Part shown: piece after piece, positions 15,415-22,496 of the stretch
Numbering within the stretch: the first letter of the stretch is position 1
Layout: the number at the start of each line of letters is the position of its first letter
Assembly (NCBI RefSeq): GCF_028291745.1
Contig: NZ_JAQGNQ010000090.1
Location: 1-39,014, forward strand
From: Ramlibacter sp.
GTDB lineage: Bacteria; Pseudomonadota; Gammaproteobacteria; Burkholderiales; Burkholderiaceae_C
Length of the DNA stretch: 39,014 bases
Direction: 5' to 3'
The notes under the pieces: generated by a model
What the model was told of the DNA's origin: nothing
Database searches by the model: none
What the model saw: the letters and a program-made list of their open reading frames with translations, nothing else
Made by a program: the position numbers and the translations under genes

Positions 15415-16176
15415 CTATTTCGCCACGTATGCGCGCAAGGCTTTTGCGAGTGGCGCGTCCTCATAGACGCTGGGGTCATCGTCGTACCGCAGCAGAGCGC
15501 GGAAGGTATCGGGAACATGCCAAATGTCGGCGCCGAGGATGCTCTCCTTTGTCTTCGACGCCTTCTTGTCCAGGATCGGCTCGCGTCCGAACATCTGGAA
15601 ATACCGCGCAGCACTGAGCAACTCTGGAAGGTGATCTCGGTAGATGGATCTCTTATCACCCCCCGGTACAGCCAGGCTCCACGAGTGCGCGGCCCACAGA
15701 TGCGCAACGTTCTTGTACCGGTTCCAGCACTCCTTGATCTTCGTCTCCCCCTTGGGAAGGGACGCGCCGTCTCCGTACCTCCAACCAAGCTCCCGGGCAA
15801 TGTAGGCGCAGAAGTGGAAAGCCTTGTTCAGAGAGACTCCACCCATTGCCCTCGACCCGTGCAGGTCTGGAAACCGCCACATCATGAACAGTCCGATCAC
15901 CACGTAACCGGCAATCGTGGCGTCCTTCGTGCGGTCCCCCACATCGTTCACGATCTGCGGAAATGACGCGGCGTCCAGCAAGTCGGAAATGATCTGGCGA
16001 TCAATCAGCACCGGTGGGCCAGGGAGATCCCACTCGTTGGCACGAACAAGGTTGGTCGCGAAATACGCGCGGCGGAAGATAGGCTCCTCCGGGCCAAACA
16101 TCACCGCTTGGGCCCGGAGGCCATCGTACTGATCCCCAGTTAATGGAAGAACCCTTGGCGGCCCTAGAGACTCCAC
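15415..16176 (-). CDS. hypothetical early phage protein, 253 aa
   Basis: I do not recognise this protein. It is globular and soluble with aromatic-rich segments (GGVSLNKAFHFCAYIARELG, then KECWNRYKNVAHLWAAHSWS). A GTG at 16176 with AAGGAG six bases upstream is taken as the start. An alternative TTG at 16203 lacks a ribosome site. The many Trp, His and Tyr residues and the even composition suggest an enzyme or a structural fold rather than a DNA-binding protein. It is separated from the AlpA gene by 84 bases and is preceded by an inverted repeat. Confidence 0.6.
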   Translation of the reverse strand: MESLGPPRVLPLTGDQYDGLRAQAVMFGPEEPIFRRAYFATNLVRANEWDLPGPPVLIDRQIISDLLDAASFPQIVNDVGDRTKDATIAGYVVIGLFMMWRFPDLHGSRAMGGVSLNKAFHFCAYIARELGWRYGDGASLPKGETKIKECWNRYKNVAHLWAAHSWSLAVPGGDKRSIYRDHLPELLSAARYFQMFGREPILDKKASKTKESILGADIWHVPDTFRALLRYDDDPSVYEDAPLAKALRAYVAK

Positions 16177-16208
16177 GCGCACTCCTTCAAGTGCAACCTT
16201 CAAAAGGA

Positions 16209-16264
16209 GCCCCGGCAGGCGGGTGAAGGTGTCCCGCTTTTCGGTTCGCGGGCCTAGCCGGGGC
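16209..16264. repeat. nested inverted repeats upstream of the 253-aa gene
   Basis: Outer arms GCCCCGGC (16209-16216) and GCCGGGGC (16257-16264) enclose an inner hairpin GCGGG/CCCGC (16219-16237). The structure fills most of the 102-base gap between two early genes and could be an RNA processing or attenuation element. There is no U-tract. Confidence 0.45.
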
Positions 16265-16278
16265 GTCGCAAGTGTCCG

Positions 16279-17676
16279 CTACTGTGGTGCGCCATCCCCG
16301 GGGGCGGTACGCACCAGCCGCAGCCTCTTGGCGTCCTCGAGGACAGATTGCAGGCCCGTGTCGTTCCGGGCAGCCACCAGCTTCAGGCGGGTTTGCGCCG
16401 CCACCACCTGCTTCTTGTCCCGCACAATGTCGGCTTCCTGCACCGCGTCTCTGATGGTCTGGAAGGCTCGCGCCAAGTCTTCCCTCAGCGCGCTGCCTTC
16501 TGGAACCTCGAAGCTCAGCGCGCCTTCAGCATTGGCAAAGACCTGCTTCCAAATCATCTTCAGCCAGAACTCCCCGAGTTCGGCGCGCCTGGCGCGGAAT
16601 TCCTCGGCGGTCGTTTCGGGCTGCACAGCCTGGCGGAGCTGCTCGCGTTCGGCGGCCAGCACCTTTGCGCGCTCGCTCCGCTCGGTGTCACGCTGCATGC
16701 AGACATGCTCGCGCCGCTTCTCTTCCGCATCGCTCACTGCCAATTCGAGGCAGAACTCGTTTCCTTTGCCGCGCCTGCGGATCGTCGCGCCGAAGTCCAT
16801 ATGGGGCGAGCTGGTCGCTGGAGTCCAGTCCTGGCGATAAGAGGCTTGCTGCTTGTTCATGCCGCTCCGCCCGGGGAATAGGTGCAGAGAGGGCACCAAG
16901 CCCGCAGCAATCAATGCCTCGGCCTTGCCGTAGTAGAAATCCCTACCCCTCCAGCCGGATGGCCTCCAGACTTCGCGCATCACGCCGGGTGCGTGCTGAA
17001 CGTACTGTTTGGCTTCCTTGGTATGAGGCACGTACCAGCTCTGCGCGGTGTAGATGCGGGCGGCAGCTTTCTGGGTGCTGCCTGGGAGGTACACACGAAC
17101 ATCGAATCCCAAGGCGCACTTGCAGTGCAGTTCCTCCGGACCGCCCGGCTCGCCCGGGAAGAGCATGCCGCCGCCAATGCCCTCGCGTTGGAGTTGCTCC
17201 TTTGTGCCCTCCCACCACTCGTAGTCTGCTTGCCAGGTGGCCTGCCCATTTCGATACCCGTGCTGCAACTTCCAATTGCGGTACTCCGGACCACACTCGG
17301 ACAACGCCTTGTCCATCTGTTGTTGCTCCCGTTCATGTTCGGCTGCCTTCTCCGCCTTTCGACGCCACGCCTGCATCTCCCTGGAGACGGTGACTTCGAC
17401 GCACAACGAGCCGTCGTCTTGCTGGCGAATGACCTTGTACCCGGGATCGCGCCAGACACGCAGATGCGCCTGGCACGGCTCACCGTGGGCATGGAAGGCG
17501 GTCACGCCGGGCTGGCGCCCCTTCTGCGGCTGCAGTTGCGCGCGGGTGATGAGGTCCGCTGCGATGAGGGCTTCGGCGGTGCCGCTGTAGATGTCGCAGA
17601 ACCAACGCGAAGACTTCGTGATGTCAGGCAGCGAATCGGCGGCCGCGGGCGTGGCGGCGACAATACCGAGAGCCAT
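16279..17676 (-). CDS. phage protein with duplicated domain, 465 aa
   Basis: An ideal AAGGAGGT site four bases before the ATG at 17676 fixes the start. The protein contains the same module twice. Near residue 22 it has WFCDIYSGTAEALIAADLIT and near residue 242 it has RGRDFYYGKAEALIAAGLVP. Each copy is followed by a basic Gln/Arg-rich stretch, a strand ending in FCLELAVS or LCVEVTVS, and a long charged helix (REMQAWRRKAEKAAEHERE; EEKRREHVCMQRDTERSER). The last 120 residues are helical. Proteins with this kind of module are found in phage early regions, but I know no function. The charged helices could mediate coiled-coil contacts. Confidence 0.7.
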   Translation of the reverse strand: MALGIVAATPAAADSLPDITKSSRWFCDIYSGTAEALIAADLITRAQLQPQKGRQPGVTAFHAHGEPCQAHLRVWRDPGYKVIRQQDDGSLCVEVTVSREMQAWRRKAEKAAEHEREQQQMDKALSECGPEYRNWKLQHGYRNGQATWQADYEWWEGTKEQLQREGIGGGMLFPGEPGGPEELHCKCALGFDVRVYLPGSTQKAAARIYTAQSWYVPHTKEAKQYVQHAPGVMREVWRPSGWRGRDFYYGKAEALIAAGLVPSLHLFPGRSGMNKQQASYRQDWTPATSSPHMDFGATIRRRGKGNEFCLELAVSDAEEKRREHVCMQRDTERSERAKVLAAEREQLRQAVQPETTAEEFRARRAELGEFWLKMIWKQVFANAEGALSFEVPEGSALREDLARAFQTIRDAVQEADIVRDKKQVVAAQTRLKLVAARNDTGLQSVLEDAKRLRLVRTAPGDGAPQ

Positions 17677-17709
17677 GATTACCTCCTTCAACAGGTTGCT
17701 TGGTCAGAG

Positions 17710-17759
17710 AGCCCCACATGGTTGCACCCATGTGTGGCTTTCGGCTCCCCCTTTCGGGG
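17710..17759. repeat. tandem hairpins between early genes
   Basis: The first hairpin pairs AGCCCCACATGG (17710-17721) with CCATGTGTGGCT (17728-17739), 11 of 12 pairs. The second pairs CCCC (17747-17750) with GGGG (17756-17759) over a CTTTC loop. They lie between the 54-residue ORF and the ribosome site of the duplicated-domain gene. They may regulate or protect the early transcript; neither has a U-tract. Confidence 0.55.
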
Positions 17760-17760
17760 T

Positions 17761-17925
17761 TCAGAAATTGCGACAACCCCGTGTTGCAGGGCAGATGCTC
17801 TGGTGTACCCCACGGTATGGGGTTCGCCTGCGCCACGTGCCAAGGAGCGCGAGCTGCCCGTCCTCGACGTGCGGCAGATCCTGATCGTTGATGTCGATGA
17901 CGATGACGACGGTATGCCTCGTCAT
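17761..17925 (-). CDS. small protein, 54 aa
   Basis: In the gap between the small membrane protein and the duplicated-domain gene lies the frame MTRHTVVIVIDINDQDLPHV, EDGQLALLGTWRRRTPYRGV, ending in GCRNF. It begins 12 bases after the previous stop and ends just before the tandem hairpins. The N-terminal beta-strand followed by an acidic turn (VVIVIDINDQD) is typical of a folded domain rather than chance translation. The ribosome site is weak (GGGA), so coupling with the upstream gene is likely. No family was recognised. Confidence 0.5.
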   Translation of the reverse strand: MTRHTVVIVIDINDQDLPHVEDGQLALLGTWRRRTPYRGVHQSICPATRGCRNF

Positions 17926-17937
17926 CGGCGGATCCCG

Positions 17938-18180
17938 TCACTCCGCCACCGCAGTTGCAGCAGCCAGGGCCGCGCGTGCAGGCGCTGCGAGGGATTTGCG
18001 CGCTGGCCTGCGCCTCGGCGGGTCGCCATAGGTCCGAAACGGCTCGGTGAAGTTCCAGAGCGCGAGGGCGAGGGCCTTCACGAAGATCCACGACCCGCGG
18101 CCGACGGCCCTCACGATGGCACCCGTGAGCACGAAGGCACCCACGAAGCCATCGCAAAACGATTGCCAGAGCGACTTCAC
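17938..18180 (-). CDS. small membrane protein, 80 aa
   Basis: The product has a hydrophobic N-terminal half: SFCDGFVGAFVLTGAIVRAV, then GSWIFVKALALALWNFTEPF. This could give one or two membrane-spanning helices. The C-terminal tail is basic (PPRRRPARKS). The start is a GTG three bases after the stop of the 585-residue gene, with GCGGAG upstream. It could be a holin-like or exclusion-type membrane protein by size and topology, but its early-operon position and lack of a neighbouring endolysin argue against a standard holin. Confidence 0.6.
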   Translation of the reverse strand: MKSLWQSFCDGFVGAFVLTGAIVRAVGRGSWIFVKALALALWNFTEPFRTYGDPPRRRPARKSLAAPARAALAAATAVAE

Positions 18181-18183
18181 GGC

Positions 18184-19941
18184 TTACTCCGCTGTCGCGA
18201 CGATGACCCTGCCAGCATCCTTCGCGCGTAGAGCACCGCCTTCGGCGAAGTGCTTGGGCATCTGGTCCTGCAGCAGCACGCTCGCCATGTCGATCGCACG
18301 GTCCAGACGCTGGGCGATCTCCTCCGCCGAATCGATGTCGTTGATCACTCCGGACTGCACAGCGCCGGCGGCTTCCCGCATTGCGCGCCAGTCGCTCGGC
18401 GTCGGAGTGCGCCCGGTGGCGAACACAGACGCCATCCTGCCCAGCCAACAGCCGGCTTGGCGTGCGACCTCCAACCTATTCCGGTCGGGGCGACCGTCAG
18501 CCGACACTGCGGTGTCATGGAGCTCGCTGCTGGTGTCACTCAAGAACTCGCGAACGAGATGCAGCGACGTCCGCAGCGCCGGCCAACGACCATCGAACTC
18601 GCCCGACTTGGCGATCTCGGCCGCCAGGGCGTCACGCAGTTGCGGCAGCAGGCGCAGCGCCTCCTCTTCGTCCCCGCGCGTCACGGCTTCCTCGGCCTGC
18701 GAGGAAAAGCTGCCGGGCGCTTCCGCGCGATAGAGGGTATCGTCGCCATCAGGCGCGTGTTCCGCAGCCTCGATGTACACGCTCACGCGGTCAATGAGTT
18801 CGCCCAATGGGCTCTGCGGGCCCTTCTGGTCTTCCTCGGTCAGGCCGCCCAAGAACGTGTTGAGGCGCCGATGCAGGTCCAACAGCGCCTGCGCGAGCTT
18901 CACGTGCTCCGGCTCCTGCGAGTTGCGGGCCATTCCGACGCTGGTGCGAGCGCGGTGGACGTGCTTGCGGACTTCCTGCAGGGCCTGTCGCGTGTCGGCC
19001 ATGGAGAGGGAGAGTTCCGCCTGAAAAGCGGCATCGCTCGCCTCCTTCAACTGCTCCGACGTGTCTTGGTCAAGGAGCCCGCGCTCGAACATTTCCTTTG
19101 CGACGGTCGCCAAGTTCGTGAGGTTCTCTCTCACCGAGTCAACCAGCACGGTGGCGGGCTGGCCTCCGGCCAGGTAGCGCACAGCTGCGCCACCGAACCA
19201 CTCCTCATATCTCAGACTGCGGATCTGGTCGGAGCTGTCGCCGCCGACGAGCTTCGAAGCGAGCGCCGCCAGGAAGCCTCGGCGCAGCTCAGGGCGCTGA
19301 ACGACCTTGTCGAAGAAGCGTTCCGTGAAGACGTTCTGCGGAACGCCAGGCCCACGGTATGCCGCCTCCAGGGCCGCCTCGTCACTGCCTTCAAAGGTCT
19401 CTGCGGCCGCCACCATGTCGGCGCACACTGCCTTGCCTTCCATGAAAGCTGGCACGAGAGCTTCCTCGGAACGCGCATTTTGCAGTGGCGGCACGTCCTT
19501 GAGGCCACATTCGCCCGCGATGGTGCTGATGGCCTCCAGGCGCACTGCGACCGGCTCTAGGATCTCTAGCAGACCCGGCGCCGTGTCGGGCAGGTGCATC
19601 GCGGCCACGATGTACGCGTGGGCCGGCATCCCGAACGCTTCGTCATAGTCGCCGGAGTTCCCGACGTTGAGGAGGTGGCGATGCTGCGAGATTAGGTCCA
19701 GCACGTCGTGGATCAGCGTACGGGCCATCCAACCGTGCTCGCTGCTTTCCAGCGCAGGAATATCGTTCGCGACCTCGAGCCGATCCTGCACCTCCGACAG
19801 CAGGTCGCGCACCTGCTCGCGCCATGTGGGCGTCGGCGCCACCGGCTGGTCCAGCGCCGCGCCCTTGGCGCGCGTCTTCGGTTCGTTTGCGGTGCGGTGC
19901 GCGCGCGCTGCGCGCACGGGCGCCTGGGTGCTAGAGTTCAT
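18184..19941 (-). CDS. large helical early phage protein, 585 aa
   Basis: The protein opens with a basic, disordered head (MNSSTQAPVRAARAHRTANE). A long, nearly all-alpha body follows with many Leu/Ala/Glu heptad-like stretches, for example WREQVRDLLSEVQDRLEVAN and VRENLTNLATVAKEMFERGL. No Walker motif, zinc ligand set or catalytic motif was seen. The ATG at 19941 follows GCGAGG. A longer frame to 20022 has no support. The first 11 bases overlap the end of an out-of-frame extension of the RHH gene. Position suggests a host-takeover or regulatory function. I do not recognise the family. Confidence 0.7.
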   Translation of the reverse strand: MNSSTQAPVRAARAHRTANEPKTRAKGAALDQPVAPTPTWREQVRDLLSEVQDRLEVANDIPALESSEHGWMARTLIHDVLDLISQHRHLLNVGNSGDYDEAFGMPAHAYIVAAMHLPDTAPGLLEILEPVAVRLEAISTIAGECGLKDVPPLQNARSEEALVPAFMEGKAVCADMVAAAETFEGSDEAALEAAYRGPGVPQNVFTERFFDKVVQRPELRRGFLAALASKLVGGDSSDQIRSLRYEEWFGGAAVRYLAGGQPATVLVDSVRENLTNLATVAKEMFERGLLDQDTSEQLKEASDAAFQAELSLSMADTRQALQEVRKHVHRARTSVGMARNSQEPEHVKLAQALLDLHRRLNTFLGGLTEEDQKGPQSPLGELIDRVSVYIEAAEHAPDGDDTLYRAEAPGSFSSQAEEAVTRGDEEEALRLLPQLRDALAAEIAKSGEFDGRWPALRTSLHLVREFLSDTSSELHDTAVSADGRPDRNRLEVARQAGCWLGRMASVFATGRTPTPSDWRAMREAAGAVQSGVINDIDSAEEIAQRLDRAIDMASVLLQDQMPKHFAEGGALRAKDAGRVIVATAE

Positions 19942-20056
19942 GTGTTGGTCCTCGCTTGCTTTGATAGGTCGGCTGGGGGTCTTCCAAGAGGCTCGGACCG
20001 TTGGCGCGGTCGCGGGCCTCAACTACTTCGGAATAGGTGGCGACGTTGCCCTCACG
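19931..20056 (-). other. coding-like out-of-frame extension of RHH gene
   Basis: Between the stop of the second RHH gene and the 585-residue gene, the +1 frame is open. It reads like natural protein: REGNVATYSEVVEARDRANG then PSLLEDPQPTYQSKRGPTHE-L, with its TAG overlapping the next start by 11 bases. No in-frame ATG, GTG or TTG is near its beginning. It could be reached by a +1 shift at the RHH stop, where a hairpin is present, or be the tail of a gene split by a frameshift mutation. Confidence 0.35.
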
Positions 20057-20243
20057 GGGACAAGCTAGTCCCCGATGATGGTTTGCGCTGCTCCTGCTGC
20101 TGCCGATACTGCTGCAGCACCCAGGCGGTTTGGTTGGCGACGCTGCGATGGTTCTTTGCGGCCTCGTCCTTGAGCCACGCGGCGAGCTCAGGCGGAATCC
20201 GCAAGCCAACGGGAACGGCGCGGCCACTGGAATGCGTGCTCAT
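20052..20243 (-). CDS. ribbon-helix-helix (Arc-like) protein, 63 aa
   Basis: The small protein carries an RHH fold: beta-strand AVPVGLRIPPELAAWLKDEA and second helix HRSVANQTAWVLQQYRQQQE, then a polar tail. RHH proteins bind DNA as dimers through the paired N-terminal strands. The ATG at 20243 overlaps the upstream stop as ATGA. A hairpin GGGGAC-TAGCTT-GTCCCC lies at 20056-20073, spanning its last codons. As the second gene of the leftward operon it could act like a Cro-type antagonist of the divergent Arc-like repressor. This is an inference. The strand differs from that of the other RHH protein (GLRIP vs FIVRLP). Confidence 0.75.
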   Translation of the reverse strand: MSTHSSGRAVPVGLRIPPELAAWLKDEAAKNHRSVANQTAWVLQQYRQQQEQRKPSSGTSLSP

Positions 20244-20434
20244 GCCGTCGCCACCTCGGCGGAAACCTGCACGCCGCTGACGAACGCTGCTTCCACGAAC
20301 ACCAGCTTTCCCCAGATGTTCATCTGCTCGCGGTTGAAGATCTCGCGGCCTTGGTCCGGAACCCAAACCACAAATTGCGGACGCTGCGTCTTGCTCGCCT
20401 TCGCAGCTTGCTTGATCGCCATCGACTGGTTCAT
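20240..20434 (-). CDS. first gene of leftward early operon, 64 aa
   Basis: The protein MNQSMAIKQAAKASKTQRPQ continues FVVWVPDQGREIFNREQMNI and ends with a strand-rich tail. It is small and basic at the N-terminus and looks like a compact alpha/beta domain. AAGGAGCGAAG precedes the ATG at 20434, a strong ribosome site. It is the first gene after the operator array, so it is expressed when the repressor is released. No family was recognised; by position it resembles immediate-early regulators. Confidence 0.65.
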   Translation of the reverse strand: MNQSMAIKQAAKASKTQRPQFVVWVPDQGREIFNREQMNIWGKLVFVEAAFVSGVQVSAEVATA

Positions 20435-20448
20435 CTTCGCTCCTTCTC

Positions 20449-20529
20449 TATGGCGTCACGCCATATGCACAAATCTATGGCGTCACGCCATACCTTGCAA
20501 CACCGTCTGTCTGGTGGCGCCACGCCATG
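20449..20529. promoter_or_regulatory. three-copy palindromic operator array
   Basis: Two perfect copies of the palindrome TATGGCGTCACGCCATA lie at 20449-20465 and 20476-20492, centre to centre 27 bases. A third copy (13 of 17 matches, GGTGGCGCCACGCCATG) lies at 20513-20529. All sit between the divergent start sites of the leftward operon (20434) and the Arc-like gene (20543). Binding by that RHH protein is the natural expectation, since RHH dimers bind short palindromes cooperatively. Binding itself is inferred. Confidence 0.85.
20472..20500 (-). promoter_or_regulatory. candidate leftward early promoter
   Basis: On the minus strand TTGCAA (20495-20500) and TAGATT (20472-20477) are separated by exactly 17 bases and match the sigma-70 -35 and -10 boxes at four of six positions each. 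The second operator copy fills the spacer and the first lies over the expected transcription start, so a bound repressor would block polymerase. Confidence 0.5.
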
Positions 20530-20542
20530 TATGCTCAGGCGC

Positions 20543-20893
20543 ATGGCAGAGAAGCAGCGGCGTGCCGCGACCAGCAACGACTCGGAGAAATTCATCGTGC
20601 GGCTGCCGGACGGAATGCGCACACGCATAGCAGAGGCTGCGGCAGCCAATCACAGGACGATGAATGCGGAGGTCGTGTCTCGGCTCCAGCAAAGCTTTGA
20701 ACGGCCATCGGGGCTAATTTCAGATCTCTCGCTGGATTCGGACCGAAGACTCAGCCTGAAGACGCTTGCACGCGAAATTGCGAAGGCGCTAAGGGACGAG
20801 TTATCCAGCATCACCGCTCAGCAGACCAGATCAGCGCCGCCGGCTGAAGCGACCAAAGTCACAAAGCGCGCGAGAACTACCGCCCGGAAGTAG
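20543..20893 (+). CDS. Arc-family RHH repressor, 116 aa
   Basis: The only rightward gene of the element's core. Residues 16-53 form an Arc-type ribbon-helix-helix: EKFIVRLPDGMRTRIAEAAA, then NHRTMNAEVVSRLQQSFE. The conserved R-x-N/T-MNAEVV region is in place. The C-terminal half is a helical extension (LSLKTLAREIAKALRDELSS) with a basic tail, likely for oligomerisation. The ATG at 20543 lies 14 bases after the third operator copy, so the protein probably represses the leftward operon and itself. A longer upstream frame would read through the operators and is not credible. Confidence 0.85.
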   Translation: MAEKQRRAATSNDSEKFIVRLPDGMRTRIAEAAAANHRTMNAEVVSRLQQSFERPSGLISDLSLDSDRRLSLKTLAREIAKALRDELSSITAQQTRSAPPAEATKVTKRARTTARK

Positions 20894-20930
20894 ATCTGCA
20901 GCAGCGGCTTCATCCGACAAGGCGGAAGCG

Positions 20931-21014
20931 ATGGCGGCCAGTGCCCGCCAGGCCAAACTGATCCGGTTCGCCACCGAAATCAAGGTGCGCGCCGAGCAGC
21001 GCACGCGTGAGTGA
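20931..21014 (+). pseudogene. possible 27-codon fragment
   Basis: After the repressor gene the frame MAASARQAKLIRFATEIKVR-AEQRTRE has the look of a phage protein fragment; the run EIKVRAEQR resembles the ...EIRIRAERRAGELL type of helical phage proteins. It stops early. The opposite strand also reads plausibly over the same bases, so one of the two is a shadow. It may be a decayed gene end. Confidence 0.25.
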
Positions 21015-21059
21015 GTCGATCTGCGCCTCCAGCTTTTCCGCCTGGGACGATTGCCCCGC

Positions 21060-21530
21060 CTAAGCTTCACCAGCCGCGACGATCGCAACGCCTCCGACAC
21101 GAGCGGCCCATGTCAGGGCGAACAGCACCGCCACCAGGCCGGTAAACGCCCACATGCCTTTCAACGCAGTTGCCACCAGTGCGAAGGGGACTACCGCGCC
21201 TCCGAATGCCATTACGCCCATGAGGACGGCGAACGTTCCCCACAACTCGTACGTCAGCACAAAGCTGACAAGCCACGAGGTGAGACCAAGCAAAAAAGAG
21301 CTGAAGAAGATCACCGTCCCTGCCGCCGGGCGAGCGCGCCTGAACGCTGTGCAGAGTAGCGCCAACGCGTCGATCGCAATTGCCAGCCAGCACAGTCCAA
21401 TCAGTGGCGGTAATGCCTTCTCCGCGAACCACCTGGCTCCGAGCACGAACACAGCGGGAATGCACAGGACGGCCAGGAGGATCGTCAAGCCGAGCGCCAA
21501 CGCTCCAAATTGTCGGATCTTCGAGCCCAT
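21060..21530 (-). CDS. four-helix membrane protein, 156 aa
   Basis: Four strongly hydrophobic segments can be seen. They are FGALALGLTILLAVLCIPAV (about residues 8-30), PPLIGLCWLAIAIDALALLC (41-60), FFSSFLLGLTSWLVSFVLTY (74-94) and a long Ala/Val-rich stretch VLMGVMAFGGAVVPFALVAT through the end. The ATG at 21530 has AGGAGG upstream, so the start is secure. It is convergent with the repressor gene. Its place next to the repressor in the lysogenic region would fit a superinfection-exclusion protein or a cargo gene, but no family was recognised. The frame stays open for about 50 codons past its TAG. Confidence 0.65.
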   Translation of the reverse strand: MGSKIRQFGALALGLTILLAVLCIPAVFVLGARWFAEKALPPLIGLCWLAIAIDALALLCTAFRRARPAAGTVIFFSSFLLGLTSWLVSFVLTYELWGTFAVLMGVMAFGGAVVPFALVATALKGMWAFTGLVAVLFALTWAARVGGVAIVAAGEA

Positions 21531-22077
21531 GTCGACCTCCTGCCAGCGCTTCGCCGTGCCTGATCGTCAGCGCAATTGGCACAGGGTTCAAGTGCCACAC
21601 GTCACATGGGCGCGGCGTTGGTCGGGCCGATATGACGCCCATCACCCGTGCTTCATGATCTTCGCCCAGAGCAGCATCACCGCCCCCGGGTGCGTGCTCG
21701 ACGGAGCCGGCGCATCGGGGTGCGTGGCAGAAGTTCGACCGGCCGCCCGCCTACAGGCGCCGCAGATGCACCACCAACCTGACCACGGCGGTCCGCTGAA
21801 ATTCCTTGACCTACTACAGAGCCTCTCGAGGGACCTGGGGCGGACTCAGAATCCCATCAATGCAAATGCGTTCGGGGGCGTACCGCCGTGTTAGGGGACG
21901 TGACCACCCCGCCTAAAAAAGAAGCAGCCAAGGTGATAACGGTGATCAAGGCACGCCCTTCCTGAAGCGAAGGTGCTCAGAAGATGCTCAGTCTCCAGAC
22001 GTGAGCACCTTCGAATTCTTCGGGCCTTTTTGAGCACCTTCGGGCCCGCGCAGTCTGCTGCCCTGGCCCAGCCCGAA
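21531..22077. other. 547-base stretch with repeats but no confident gene
   Basis: No convincing gene. A plus-strand frame ending at 21894 (...KFLDLLQSLSRDLGRTQNPI...) is protein-like over its last 40 codons but lacks a ribosome site. It may be a remnant. The rest holds the repeat cluster at 21968-22042 and an A-run near 21916. It probably contains the promoter of the membrane-protein gene. Confidence 0.4.
21968..22042. repeat. inverted and direct repeats of a 12-base unit
   Basis: CGAAGGTGCTCA (21968-21979) is inverted as TGAGCACCTTCG at 22002-22013 and again at 22031-22042. The last two copies are direct repeats 29 bases apart, each followed by a CGGGCC or TTCGGGCC stretch. This could be a regulatory or recombination element such as arm-type binding sites for the integrase or AlpA, or a hairpin. 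It lies about 0.8 kb from the integrase gene. Confidence 0.6.
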
Positions 22078-22356
22078 CTACGCCATGGGTCCGGCCGACG
22101 CGCCCAGGAACGGCACGCGCAGGTCGCATTGGGCCTTCACAGCGCGCACGGCGCGTGCCAAGTCAGTCGGGAACGGGTATTCGGGCGCGGTGGCCAGCAA
22201 CCAGTTTCCCCCGTCCGGGTCGCGGTCACCTGGTACTGGCAGGCCCTCCACGAATAAGGTCGGTTTGGGGGTGAAAGCTGGGACGGAGGCGTCCGCGTCT
22301 AGGTGGAACCAGATTGCGCGGACGATTTCTTCCGCGACGCATACTTTTCGATTCAT
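22078..22356 (-). CDS. hypothetical protein, 92 aa
   Basis: The protein starts MNRKVCVAEEIVRAIWFHLD and contains a proline-rich middle (AFTPKPTLFVEGLPVPGDRD), then NWLLATAPEYPFPTDLARAV. GGAGATATCA before the ATG at 22356 supports the start. No membrane helix or known domain is visible. It is transcribed in the same direction as the AlpA and integrase genes but beyond their terminator, so it has its own promoter or belongs to the cargo of the element. Confidence 0.6.
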   Translation of the reverse strand: MNRKVCVAEEIVRAIWFHLDADASVPAFTPKPTLFVEGLPVPGDRDPDGGNWLLATAPEYPFPTDLARAVRAVKAQCDLRVPFLGASAGPMA

Positions 22357-22447
22357 TGATATCTCCAGGCCCGAAATGGGCGACCCCCATGTTCTTGTCA
22401 CGAGGCGTGGTCTGGTGACGATTTAATGGTCCCGCCTCGTCTTCGCG

Positions 22448-22475
22448 AAAAGAAAAAGCGGCCGACGGGCCGCTT
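22448..22475 (-). terminator. Rho-independent terminator after AlpA
   Basis: AAGCGGCC (22456-22463) and GGCCGCTT (22468-22475) form a perfect eight-base stem with a four-base loop. On the minus strand the stem is followed by TTTTTCTTTTC. It lies about 20 bases after the AlpA stop and ends the integrase-AlpA transcript. This is the clearest intrinsic terminator in the window. Confidence 0.9.
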
Positions 22476-22496
22476 GAGAGCTGGGGGTAGGCCGCT

